This document shows positions 21,742-30,286 of a stretch of DNA of 35,691 nucleotides, piece by piece; within the stretch, counting starts at the first letter, position 1; the number at the start of each line of letters is the position of its first letter. The position numbers were made by a program, and so were the translations under genes. Source of the stretch: Streptomyces sp. Ru73 (GTDB lineage: Bacteria > Actinomycetota > Actinomycetes > Streptomycetales > Streptomycetaceae). The notes below the pieces were generated by a model. It searched no databases and was not told the DNA's origin. It saw only the letters and a list, made by a program, of their open reading frames with translations. The DNA is taken from positions 1 to 35,691 of the forward strand of contig NZ_PQSQ01000083.1 of the NCBI RefSeq assembly GCF_002920575.1, read 5' to 3'.

Positions 21742-23450
21742 TGCTGCCCCTTCTCGTCCTTCGTACGCCCGCGCCGGCCGAGCACGAAGGCGGCAGCGCA
21801 GGACAGAAGGCCCACCATAGCGATCACCCATTCCGGAGACGCGCCGACGCGGTCGGCGACCGTCTTTTCCTCCCGCAGCGGAAGACTGGCGCTGACCACG
21901 CCCCGGGTGAATTCGGGGATGCGGTGGGTGACTTCGCCGTCCGGGGCGACGACGGCGCTGATGCCGCTGGTGGCGGCGGTCACGACGGCGCGGCCGTGTT
22001 CGACGGCGCGCAGCCGGGACATGGCGAGCTGCTGCTCGGGCTGGCCCGTGCGCCCGTAGGTGGCGTTGTTGGTCTGCACGATGAGGGCGCGGGCTCCGGC
22101 GTTCACGGTGTCGTGCACGATCTCGTCGTACGCCACCTCGAAGCAGATGACGTCACCGAGCCTGGCGCCTGCCATGTTCAGCACGCCGGTGTGGTCGCCC
22201 GGGTAGAAGTCACGGGGCACGCGCTGGAGGCGGGTGATGACCTTGCTCAGCTGGTCCCGGAAGGGCACGTACTCGCCGAAGGGCACCGGGTGCTGCTTGG
22301 TGTACTGGGCGCCGGGGCCGGTCTTCGGGTCCCAGACGATGCCTTCGTTGAAGACGTAGCCGGGCTTGCTCGGGTGGTCCACCAGGGCGCCCACGAGGAC
22401 GGGCACGCCGATGGCCCGCACCGCTTCCTGGATGCGGTCGTACGCCTGGGGGTACTGGAACGGGTCCAGGTCGGAGGAGTTCTCCGGCCAGATGACGAGG
22501 TCCGGCTTCTTCGCCCGGCCCGCCTTGACGTCGGCGGCCAGCTTCTCGGTGGCGGTGGCGTGGTTGTCCAGGATCTGCAGGGGGCGGCCGAGGAAGTCCA
22601 TGCCGGGCCGCTGGACGTTGCCCTGCACGACGGCGATGTTCAGGTGGCCGGTGGCCTTGGTGGGGACGGGGACGGCGTACCCGGCGACGGTGAGGGCCGC
22701 GGCCAGCCCGAAGGCCTCCAGGGCCGGTACGGCGCGGTGCAGCCGGGTGCCGCCGCCCTCGGCCTTCCTGCGCAGCCCCCACAGGGCGACCACGGCCGCG
22801 GCGGCCAGCGTGCCGGTGAGGGCGACGGCGAAGGTCACGAGGGGGGCGCCGCCGAGGGCGGCGAGCGGGGTGAAGGGGGTGCTGGTGTTGGCGAAGGCGA
22901 GGCGGCCCCAGGGGAAGCCGCCGAAGGGGACGCGGTCGCGGGCCCATTCCTGGGCCACCCAGAGGCAGGCCGCCCAGAGGGGCCGGCCGGGCAGGCGTGA
23001 GGTCCTGGCGAGGCCCGCGCTCATGAGGGCCACGAAGACGGCCTCGGCGAAGGAGAGGCCGATCACGGCGTCCCAGCCGATGACGTGCAGCCACTTCAGG
23101 AGCAGGAAGAAGAAGGGCCAGCCGAACGCGAGGCCGGTCCAGGCCGCCTGACGGGCCGTGCGGCCGCGGGTGAGGAGGCTGAGGGCGGCCACGGCGACGA
23201 GGGAGAGCGGCCACAGGTCGTACGGCGGGAAGGCCAGTCCGAGGGCGAGTCCGGCGAGGACGGCGAGCACGGTGCGGAGGCTCTCGCGGCGTACGAGGGC
23301 GGCGAGGCGGCGGAGCCTGCCGGGGCGGCGGCCGGTGGCGTCGGGCGCCTCGCCGGCCGCGGGGCCGCCGTCGGCGGCGGAGCCGTCCTTGCCGGGGCCC
23401 CGGGCGGGGCCTGGCACGGCTTCGGCGGTGGTTTCGGAGCCCGATGGCAC
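21738..23450 (-). CDS. lnt: Apolipoprotein N-acyltransferase
   Basis: 570 aa. N-acylates the terminal cysteine of lipoproteins on the outer face of the membrane. A 45-residue, Gly/Ala-rich N-terminus precedes about seven membrane helices (55-260) and a nitrilase-like catalytic domain with the Glu-Lys-Cys triad: E323 in VIWPENSSD, K385 in YTKQHPVPFGEYVPF, C436 in DVICFEVAYDE. One more helix ends the protein. The GTG start has AGGAAGG upstream. Together with ppm1 it forms a coupled pair; a 583-bp region without genes lies upstream. Confidence 0.95.
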   Translation of the reverse strand: MPSGSETTAEAVPGPARGPGKDGSAADGGPAAGEAPDATGRRPGRLRRLAALVRRESLRTVLAVLAGLALGLAFPPYDLWPLSLVAVAALSLLTRGRTARQAAWTGLAFGWPFFFLLLKWLHVIGWDAVIGLSFAEAVFVALMSAGLARTSRLPGRPLWAACLWVAQEWARDRVPFGGFPWGRLAFANTSTPFTPLAALGGAPLVTFAVALTGTLAAAAVVALWGLRRKAEGGGTRLHRAVPALEAFGLAAALTVAGYAVPVPTKATGHLNIAVVQGNVQRPGMDFLGRPLQILDNHATATEKLAADVKAGRAKKPDLVIWPENSSDLDPFQYPQAYDRIQEAVRAIGVPVLVGALVDHPSKPGYVFNEGIVWDPKTGPGAQYTKQHPVPFGEYVPFRDQLSKVITRLQRVPRDFYPGDHTGVLNMAGARLGDVICFEVAYDEIVHDTVNAGARALIVQTNNATYGRTGQPEQQLAMSRLRAVEHGRAVVTAATSGISAVVAPDGEVTHRIPEFTRGVVSASLPLREEKTVADRVGASPEWVIAMVGLLSCAAAFVLGRRGRTKDEKGQQ

Positions 23451-23797
23451 GGTCGCGGCCTTCCTGCAGGTCGTGCGGTGGTGAGCCGACGGTACAACGG
23501 GGCGCGGGCCTGCGGGACGCCGGTGGCCGGTACGGAGGCGGGCGGTCGCTCTCGGTGACGGGGAGGGCGCGGCGTACGGCCGGGAACGGCGGTACGGGGC
23601 GGGGTACGGAGGCGGGGCCGGTCCGCGGTGCGGATAGGGGCCCGGTGCCCTTCGGGCCGGCCTGGGACCCGCTGGCTGCGGGTCGACCGAGAGCCGTTGT
23701 CTACTGAGCGTCCGGGCCCCACCCGGGTCGCACCCGCCGGCCGGTCGAACCGGTCCGTCGCTTCCGTGCCGCAGGGGTGGACCTGGCTCCCAGTTGC

Positions 23798-23818
23798 GGT
23801 GCGCCTGTGCGGCGCACC
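23798..23818 (-). promoter_or_regulatory. Hairpin in the putative lnt leader
   Basis: GGTGCGCC and GGCGCACC are perfect 8-bp arms with a 5-nt loop. If transcription starts near 23885 on the minus strand, this hairpin sits about 65 nt into the leader. Function unknown; terminator, riboregulator or an operator are all open. Confidence 0.4.
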
Positions 23819-23891
23819 ACCCCGTGGCCCAGCTGCGTCGACGGCTGCGCGGAGGTCTGCCGGTCGGACGTCCTTGTGGTGGACTCGGCCG

Positions 23892-23955
23892 AACCTACCG
23901 GCCGACGACGGCCTGCTGTCAACAGCTGTTCTACCTGCGTCGTTTTTGCGTTCAA
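23892..23955 (-). promoter_or_regulatory. Candidate promoter(s) for the lnt-ppm1-fxsA group
   Basis: An AT-richer patch with two possible hexamer pairs on the minus strand: TTGACA, 19-bp spacer, TAGGTT (23922-23892), and TTGAAC, 16-bp spacer, TAGAAC (23955-23928). Spacer lengths are slightly off the optimum of 17-18 bp. Either would give a leader of about 430-470 nt. Confidence 0.4.
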
Positions 23956-24033
23956 CCAGGTCAGTGCCGAACTGCCGCAGGTAGGGCGAGTACTCGCCGG
24001 GCGCGGTGCCCGGCGGCACTCGCCACGGGAGGT

Positions 24034-25674
24034 TCACTCGTTCGGCCGCTGGAAGACCGTCCGGCCGCCGACGACGGTCCGCAGGCAGCGCGGCAGGTCC
24101 CGGCCGGGGGTGAGATCGGGCAGCCCCGGGGTGCCGGAGCGGGGGTCGGTCGACCAGCGCTGTACGCGCTCGTCGGGGGCCTGGACGATCAGCTCGCCGG
24201 TGCTCCAGACGGCGTAGTCGGCGGGTGCGCCGGGTACCAGGATGCCCGCGTCGTCGCGGCCGACGGCGCGCCAGCCGCCGCGGGTGTGCGCGGTGAAGGC
24301 GGCGCGGGCCGAGATGCCGTGTTCCGGGGTGCGGTGGAAGACGGCGGCGCGGACCGTGCCCCAGGGGTCGAGGGGGGTGACGGGGCTGTCGGAGCCGAGG
24401 GCGAGGGGTACGCCGGCCTTGAGGAGCGCTGCGTACGGGTTGAGGGTGCGGGCGCGGTCGGCGCCGAGGCGGGTGGCGTACATGCCGTCGGTGCCGCCCC
24501 AGAGGGCGTCGAAGGCGGGCTGCACGGAGGCGGTGAGGGCGAGTTCGGCGAAGCCGGCGAGGGTGCCGGGGGTGAGCATTTCGCAGTGTTCGACGCGGTG
24601 CCGGGCGGCGCGTACGCGGTCGAGGCCGATGCGTCCGGCGGCGGCGCGAACGCCGTCCACGACGGCGGTCAGGCCGGCGTCGCCGATGGCGTGGAAGCCT
24701 GCCTGGAGGCCGGCTTCGGTGCAGGCCGCGACGTGGGCGGCGACGGTGTCGGCGTCGAGCAGGGCGTTGCCGGTGTGCGCGGCGTCGGCGTAGGGGGCGC
24801 AGAGGTGGGCGGTGTGGGAGCCGAGTGAGCCGTCGGCGAAGAGGTCGCCGGCGGCGCCGACGGCGCCGAGCTCCTTGATCCGCTCGGCTTCCTTTGCGCT
24901 TGTGACGATTTCGCCCCAGTAGCCGACGACGCGCGGGCCGTGGCCCTCGGCGGCGCGGGCGAGCAGTCCGGTCAGGTCGTCCTCGCCGGAGATCTCCGGG
25001 CCGGCGCATTCGTGGACCGTGCCGATGCCGAGGGAGGCGGCGTGGGCGAGCGCGGCTTCCTGCGCGGCGGCACGCTGGGCCGGCGTGACGGTGTCGTAGG
25101 CGGTCTTGCGCACGGCGTGGTGGGCGTCGCCGGTGAGCGGGCCGGCGGGGTCGAAGCCGGCGCATTCCCGCAGGCCGGGGACGAGGTCCTGGAGTGCGGT
25201 GGTGACGACGGCGGAGTGCACGTCGATGCGGCTGAGGTAGAGCGGGCGGCCACCGGCGGCCTCGTCCAGTTCGGCGCGGGAGGGCGGCCGGCCCTCGGGC
25301 CAGGCGGCGCTGTCCCAGCCGTGGCCGAGGAGTACGCGGTCGGCGGGACGAGCGGCGGCGAAGGAGCGGATGCGGTCCAGGGCGTCGGCGAGGGTGCGGG
25401 TGTCGGTGAGGTCCAGGCCGGTGAGGGCGAGGCCCGTGGCCGTGGTGTGTACGTGTGCGTCAGTGAACGCGGGGGTGACGAGTGCGCCGTCGAGGTCGAT
25501 CACCTCGTCGACCCCGTCGGCGAAGGAGTCGGCGGCGCCCTCGGAGCCGACCCAGGCGACCGAGGCGCCTTCGACGACCATGGCGGTGGCGAAGGGGTCG
25601 GCGGGGCTGTGGACCTCGCCGCCGCGCAGCAGGACGGTGCGACGGGGGGCCGGTGCGGAGGTGCGTTCACTCAT
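24034..25674 (-). CDS. Amidohydrolase, YtcJ-like (Amidohydro_3)
   Basis: 546 aa, the normal size. Metal-dependent hydrolase of the amidohydrolase superfamily: TPAFTDAHVHTTATGL carries the HxH metal motif, LGHGWDSAAWPEGRPPSRAELDEAAGGRPLYLSRIDVHSAVV and DGSLGSHTAHL are typical of the YtcJ group, FHAIGDAGLTAVVDGV and RHRVEHCEM supply the later histidines, and LGSDSPVTPLDPWGTVRAAV the final Asp. No signal peptide; cytosolic. Substrates of this group are mostly unknown amides or N-formyl compounds. The ribosome site is weak. A TACGGC-GTG-GCCGTA inverted repeat lies about 50 bp upstream. Confidence 0.92.
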   Translation of the reverse strand: MSERTSAPAPRRTVLLRGGEVHSPADPFATAMVVEGASVAWVGSEGAADSFADGVDEVIDLDGALVTPAFTDAHVHTTATGLALTGLDLTDTRTLADALDRIRSFAAARPADRVLLGHGWDSAAWPEGRPPSRAELDEAAGGRPLYLSRIDVHSAVVTTALQDLVPGLRECAGFDPAGPLTGDAHHAVRKTAYDTVTPAQRAAAQEAALAHAASLGIGTVHECAGPEISGEDDLTGLLARAAEGHGPRVVGYWGEIVTSAKEAERIKELGAVGAAGDLFADGSLGSHTAHLCAPYADAAHTGNALLDADTVAAHVAACTEAGLQAGFHAIGDAGLTAVVDGVRAAAGRIGLDRVRAARHRVEHCEMLTPGTLAGFAELALTASVQPAFDALWGGTDGMYATRLGADRARTLNPYAALLKAGVPLALGSDSPVTPLDPWGTVRAAVFHRTPEHGISARAAFTAHTRGGWRAVGRDDAGILVPGAPADYAVWSTGELIVQAPDERVQRWSTDPRSGTPGLPDLTPGRDLPRCLRTVVGGRTVFQRPNE

Positions 25675-25722
25675 ACCGGACAGTTTCGCCCCTGCGCGTA
25701 CCCGACCGTCGCGCGGGGTGGG

Positions 25723-25737
25723 TACGGCGTGGCCGTA
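25723..25737. repeat. Inverted repeat upstream of the amidohydrolase gene
   Basis: TACGGC and GCCGTA, perfect 6-bp arms around GTG, 49-63 bp upstream of the amidohydrolase start. Position fits an operator, possibly for the adjacent Lrp/AsnC regulator, but the arms are short. Confidence 0.35.
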
Positions 25738-25799
25738 TCCGTACGGGGCCGCCGCCCGGCGCGCCCCTCCGTCCGCACCCTCCGGCCGGCCGCGGGGGC

Positions 25800-26240
25800 T
25801 CAGATGCGGGGCGGCCGGGCTTCGTACGGAGTGGACAGGACCACGGTCGTGCGCGTCGAGACGCCGGCCAGGGTGCGGATGCGGGTGAGCAGGTGTTCCA
25901 GCTCCAGCGGTGCCGCGACCCGGACCTTGAGGATGTAGTTCTCGTCGCCCGCGACGCTGTGGCAGGCCTCCAGCTCGGGGACCTCGGCCAGCCGCTCGGC
26001 GATGTCGTCGGGGGCGCTGGGGTCGAAGGGTTTGACCGAGATGAAGGCGGTCAGCGGCAGCCCCACCGCTTCGGGGTCGACGATGGCGGCATAGCCGCGG
26101 ATCACGCCGCGCTGCTCCAGCCTGCGCACGCGCTGATGCACCGCCGAGGTGGACAGGCCGGTGGCCTTGCCCAGGTCGGTGTAGCTCATCCGCCCGTCCT
26201 TGACGAGCAGATCCACGATTTGTCGGTCCAGCTCCTCCAC
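25800..26240 (-). CDS. Lrp/AsnC-family transcriptional regulator
   Basis: 146 aa. N-terminal helix-turn-helix (MEELDRQIVDLLVKDGRMSYTDLGKATGLSTSAVHQRVRRLEQRGVIRGYAAIVDPEAVG) and a C-terminal RAM effector domain (FISVKPF, ELEACHSVAGDENYILKVRV). These proteins assemble as multimers and respond to amino acids or related metabolites. The start is GTG 26240; a TAGGTT -10 hexamer ends seven bases before it, which suggests a leaderless transcript. It is divergent from the small CxxC protein gene, which it may regulate along with itself. Confidence 0.93.
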   Translation of the reverse strand: MEELDRQIVDLLVKDGRMSYTDLGKATGLSTSAVHQRVRRLEQRGVIRGYAAIVDPEAVGLPLTAFISVKPFDPSAPDDIAERLAEVPELEACHSVAGDENYILKVRVAAPLELEHLLTRIRTLAGVSTRTTVVLSTPYEARPPRI

Positions 26241-26246
26241 ACGATC

Positions 26247-26252
26247 AACCTA
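26247..26252 (-). promoter_or_regulatory. -10 element suggesting a leaderless Lrp/AsnC transcript
   Basis: TAGGTT on the minus strand, six bases upstream of the GTG start codon, places the transcription start at or next to the start codon. The -35 region (about 26270-26275) is weak. Confidence 0.5.
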
Positions 26253-26323
26253 CTGTGCCGGGGCGCTGCGGCGCAGCTCGCGCCGGATCGTGGACACCGC
26301 GCGCCCCCCGTGTGACGAACACC

Positions 26324-26341
26324 ACACCTGTTGCCACGTGT
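26324..26341. promoter_or_regulatory. Imperfect inverted repeat between divergent genes
   Basis: ACACCTG-TTGC-CACGTGT: 6 of 7 positions pair. It lies about 90 bp from the Lrp/AsnC start and just over 100 bp from the start of the CxxC protein. A possible Lrp-type site; weak. Confidence 0.3.
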
Positions 26342-26447
26342 CCGCGGCGAAGCCGAGATTATGCACGGGAGGGGCAGGGAAATGCTGGTGGTGGTCGAGG
26401 CCGCCCAACACAGGACGATGGCGGTACTCGCAGCCCACCCGAGGGGG

Positions 26448-26864
26448 ATGGACATCATGCGACGCCCGAAGCAGGAATCCACGCTGGAGAAGACCGCCGC
26501 CCAGGAGGGCGACAGTCTCCGCGACGACGACTTCCAGGACGCCTTCGACACCATCGAGCTCTACCGCGTCAGCTGCCCGGACTGCGCCCAGCCGATCGCG
26601 CTGCTCGCCGACGAGGACACGCTGCCCGAGCACGCGGTCTGCTCCTCGCCGTGGAACCCCTTCGGCCTGACGGTCTGCCAAGGTTCCGGCCGCGCCGTTT
26701 CCGAGACGGAGGAGACGGACGACACGCTGGACCTCCAGGAGCAGGACAGCGGCATGCTCCTGACGCTTCCCGAGGGCCTGAACTGGCGTACCCAGCCGTT
26801 CTCCCACGTGGGCGGCCCCGGCTCCCGGCCGGTGCGGGTGCCCGTGGTCCGCCGGCGCCTCTGA
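26448..26864 (+). CDS. Hypothetical protein with CxxC motif
   Basis: 138 aa. An acidic, soluble protein. The central part reads YRVSCPDCAQPIALLADEDTLPEHAVC, with a CPDC pair and a later Cys pair region (AVCSSPW, LTVCQGSG) that could form a four-Cys zinc site. The C-terminal half is rich in Glu and Asp (ETEETDDTLDLQEQD). No family recognised. ATG 26448 with GAGGGGG upstream is chosen; the in-frame ATG at 26373-26385 region behind GGGAGGGGCAGGGAA is a serious alternative and would add about 25 residues. Divergent from the Lrp/AsnC gene. Confidence 0.7.
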   Translation: MDIMRRPKQESTLEKTAAQEGDSLRDDDFQDAFDTIELYRVSCPDCAQPIALLADEDTLPEHAVCSSPWNPFGLTVCQGSGRAVSETEETDDTLDLQEQDSGMLLTLPEGLNWRTQPFSHVGGPGSRPVRVPVVRRRL

Positions 26865-26888
26865 CCGGCGCCGGCGCGCGCTTCACCG

Positions 26889-26916
26889 TGCGAGTGAGCC
26901 GCAGGACTCACTCGCA
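26889..26916. terminator. Perfect 10-bp hairpin between convergent genes
   Basis: TGCGAGTGAG and CTCACTCGCA, 8-nt loop, 24 nt after the stop of the CxxC protein and 57 nt from the acyl-CoA dehydrogenase stop. Position suggests a bidirectional terminator. Confidence 0.75.
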
Positions 26917-26972
26917 CTCCTTCACCACCGTCCCGCCCATGTCCACCGCCGCAAGGCGGAGTTGACATGCCG

Positions 26973-28145
26973 TCAGCGGGTCTCCGGGCCCGTCAGCTGC
27001 CGGGCGATGACCAGCCGCTGGATCTGGTTGGTGCCCTCCACGATCTGCAGGACCTTCGCCTCGCGCAGGTAGCGTTCGGCCGGGAAGTCGGCGGTGTAGC
27101 CGTATCCGCCGAGGAGTTGCACCGCGTCGGTGGTGATGCGCATCGCCGCGTCCGTGCAGAAGAGCTTGGCCATGGCCGCTTCCTTGGTGAAGGGGCGGCC
27201 CTCGTCCCGCAGCCGGGCCGCGGCGAGGTAGAGCGACCGGCCGGCCTCCAGCTGGGTCGCCATGTCGGCGATCATGAAGCGCAGTCCCTGGAAGTCGGTG
27301 AGTCGACGGCCGAACTGACGGCGCGTCGTGAGATACGCCAGCGCCTCGTTCAGCGCCGCCTGGGCGACGCCCACGGCGCACGCGGCGATCCCGAGGCGGC
27401 CGGAGTCCAGTGCGGCGAGCGCGATGGCGAAGCCCTGGCCCTCCTCGCCGATCCGGCGCGCGTCCCCGATCCGTACGCCGTCGAAGTGCACCTGCGCGGT
27501 GGGTGAGCCCTTCATGCCCATCTTGCGCTCCGGCGGTCCGGCGCTCAGCCCCTCGGCGTCGCCGGGCACCAGGAACGCCGTGATGCCGTGCGCGCCGGCT
27601 CCCCCGGTGCGCGCGAGGACGGTGTAGAAGTCGGCGATGCCGCCGTGGGTGATCCATGCCTTGGTGCCGTCCAGCACCCAGCCGTCCCCGGAGCGCGTGG
27701 CGCGGGTCGTCAGGGACGCCGCGTCCGACCCGGCGGCAGGCTCGGAGAGGCAGTAGGCGCCGAGCAGTCCGCCGCCGAGCATCGCGGGCAGGTGCTCGGC
27801 GCGCTGCTCCTTCGTGCCGTACGCGGCGAGCGCGTGGCAGGCGAGGGTGTGGACGCTGACGCCGAGCCCGACGGTGAGCCGGGCGGCGGCCAGCTCCTCC
27901 AGCACCTGGAGGTAGACCTCGTACGGCTGGCCGCCCCCGCCGAACTCCTCGGGGTACGCGAGGCCCAGCAGGCCGGACTCGGAGAGCAGGGTGAAGAGTG
28001 CGCGGGGGAAGTGGCCCGCTTCCTCCTCCGCTGCGGCCCGGGGTGTGATCTCGCGCGCTGCCAGGTCGCGTACGAGCGTCATCAGCTGGCGGGCTTCGTC
28101 GGTGGGCAGCCTGCGGTCCACCGGTCCGGGGCCGTACTCGGTCAT
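26973..28145 (-). CDS. Acyl-CoA dehydrogenase
   Basis: 390 aa, typical length. FAD-dependent alpha,beta-dehydrogenation of an acyl-CoA thioester. Motifs: LGAYCLSEPAAGSDAASL and DGWVLDGTKAWITHGG (FAD/substrate contacts), RRQFGRRLTDFQGLRFMIADM, DAVQLLGGYGYTADFPAERYLREAKVLQIVEGTNQI, with the catalytic-base Glu at about 370 in the EGTNQI loop, as in short/medium-chain enzymes. ATG 28145 has GGGAGGAGA upstream; an upstream in-frame ATG (28217) adds residues without family resemblance. Substrate chain length unknown. It stands divergent from the chitinase gene, 350 bp apart. Confidence 0.95.
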   Translation of the reverse strand: MTEYGPGPVDRRLPTDEARQLMTLVRDLAAREITPRAAAEEEAGHFPRALFTLLSESGLLGLAYPEEFGGGGQPYEVYLQVLEELAAARLTVGLGVSVHTLACHALAAYGTKEQRAEHLPAMLGGGLLGAYCLSEPAAGSDAASLTTRATRSGDGWVLDGTKAWITHGGIADFYTVLARTGGAGAHGITAFLVPGDAEGLSAGPPERKMGMKGSPTAQVHFDGVRIGDARRIGEEGQGFAIALAALDSGRLGIAACAVGVAQAALNEALAYLTTRRQFGRRLTDFQGLRFMIADMATQLEAGRSLYLAAARLRDEGRPFTKEAAMAKLFCTDAAMRITTDAVQLLGGYGYTADFPAERYLREAKVLQIVEGTNQIQRLVIARQLTGPETR

Positions 28146-28361
28146 GGCGGCGCTCTCCTCCCTGTGGGGCGATGCGGCCGCACGCCGCCCGGGTGGCGCG
28201 GCGCGGCCGGTGCCCACTGCCGCGGTGATGATCTCCCTCCGGATCGCGGAAGGCGACGACCTGCGGCGGTGGCGCAGGGAGTATGCCCGGTACGGCGGTG
28301 TCCGTCACCGGCTGATCGTCTTCTTCCGGTGTCCGTCCGGCGGCCTTCTCGAGTTCAGCAA

Positions 28362-28398
28362 ATTGGTCCAAACCATTGACCGAGTTGGTCTAGTCCTT
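28362..28398. promoter_or_regulatory. Two dre-like (DasR-type) sites in the chitinase promoter
   Basis: ATTGGTCCAAACCATT (28362-28377) and AGTTGGTCTAGTCCTT (28383-28398), centres 21 bp apart, two helical turns. Both resemble the DasR site ACTGGTCTAGACCACT, and share the 12-bp direct repeat TTGGTC-Y-A-R-W-CC known from Streptomyces chitinase promoters. The first overlaps the -35 element and the second fills the spacer. Confidence 0.82.
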
Positions 28399-28405
28399 CT
28401 ACCTT
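28376..28405 (+). promoter_or_regulatory. Candidate chitinase promoter
   Basis: TTGACC, 18-bp spacer, TACCTT. It is interleaved with the two dre-like sites, so a bound repressor would block RNA polymerase. Leader about 85 nt. Confidence 0.6.
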
Positions 28406-28495
28406 CTCACCCGACGCTCCACGCGTTCGGCGCCACGGCGAACGCAGGTCACAGCACTTCCCCCTCGATGGACACCCCCACTCCGAGGAGCAACC

Positions 28496-29809
<1,314 letters not shown>

Positions 29810-29828
29810 TCCCGGCCGGGCATCACGC

Positions 29829-29843
29829 GGGGTGAGTCACCCC
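29829..29843. repeat. 15-nt palindrome after the chitinase gene
   Basis: GGGGTGA-G-TCACCCC, perfect 7-bp arms, directly before the terminator hairpin. It may be part of the 3' structure. Confidence 0.45.
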
Positions 29844-29844
29844 G

Positions 29845-29872
29845 GGGGCGGGAGGTCGTGTCCTCCCGCCCC
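29845..29872 (+). terminator. Chitinase terminator
   Basis: GGGGCGGGAGG and CCTCCCGCCCC, perfect 11-bp stem with a 6-nt loop, 36 nt after the stop. No U-tract, as usual in Streptomyces. Confidence 0.8.
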
Positions 29873-29983
29873 GCCGCCGTGTCGTGGCCGCATTTCGGCC
29901 GTGTTTCGGCCGTACTCCACCTCTAAGAGAACTTTCATCGTCTGATCAGCCCGACGACTCAGCCGCGCTCTTAGCATCGACGC

Positions 29984-30175
29984 ATGGACACCGACCGTGC
30001 CGTCGAGGCGAACGAGGCGATCCGCGCCTTCATGAGCCTGCGCGCGGGACGCCCGCTGCTCCCGGAGGAGCAGGAGGAGTACCGCCATCTCCTGGCCGCC
30101 TGGGCCGCTGCCGCCCACGCGGTCGCCACGGAGCCCGGCCGCCACTCGGACACCACTCCTCTGCCGCCCTGTTGA
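29984..30175 (+). CDS. Small hypothetical protein (63 aa)
   Basis: 63 aa, mostly helical and charged: DRAVEANEAIRAFMSLRAG, then LPEEQEEYRHLLAAWAAAAHAV. No membrane segment, signal peptide or Cys motif except a final Cys. Codon bias is strongly GC-rich at third positions, supporting a real gene. The ribosome site is weak (the CGACGC region); the AT-richer sequence at 29880-29970 likely holds the promoter. It ends inside the palindrome that serves the next gene's promoter. I do not recognise the family. Confidence 0.6.
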   Translation: MDTDRAVEANEAIRAFMSLRAGRPLLPEEQEEYRHLLAAWAAAAHAVATEPGRHSDTTPLPPC

Positions 30176-30230
30176 CGACGCGTCAATAACGGCCCTACTC
30201 TCTCGACGTTCCTTCGTTACCACTGGTAAC
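30172..30230 (+). promoter_or_regulatory. Promoter and operators of the DUF6230-DUF6114 genes
   Basis: TTGACG (30172), 18-bp spacer, TACTCT (30196). The -35 element is itself the left arm of the palindrome TTGACG-ACG-CGTCAA (30172-30186), and a second palindrome GTTACC-ACT-GGTAAC (30216-30230) lies just after the expected transcription start. Both are perfect and could be bound by regulators. Confidence 0.65.
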
Positions 30231-30286
30231 CGCACGTCAGCGCTGTGCCCGAACGCCATGACCGAGCGCTCCGCAGGGAGGAAGCA

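Larger units (their letters stand above)
23451..24033. other. Long intergenic region upstream of lnt (no convincing gene)
   Basis: 583 bp. The open frames here have poor third-position GC and no family resemblance. Contents seen: a probable minus-strand promoter region (23892-23955), a perfect hairpin (23798-23818), and Pro/Arg-coding GC-rich sequence otherwise featureless. It could act as a long 5' leader of the lnt transcript or house a small RNA. Confidence 0.6.

Noticed and set aside
23701..23955. 84-aa minus-strand frame from TTG upstream of lnt
   Set aside because: Many A/T third positions, no ribosome site, no recognisable pattern; it overlaps the probable promoter and leader hairpin.
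24940..25938. Gly/Val-rich plus-strand frame of 332 aa over the amidohydrolase and Lrp genes
   Set aside because: Gly/Glu/Val-rich shadow crossing two well-supported genes.
26908..28371. 487-aa minus-strand frame ending in MGGTVVKECE
   Set aside because: Overlaps the acyl-CoA dehydrogenase in another frame with Arg-rich translation; the ten-residue end has no independent support as a gene.
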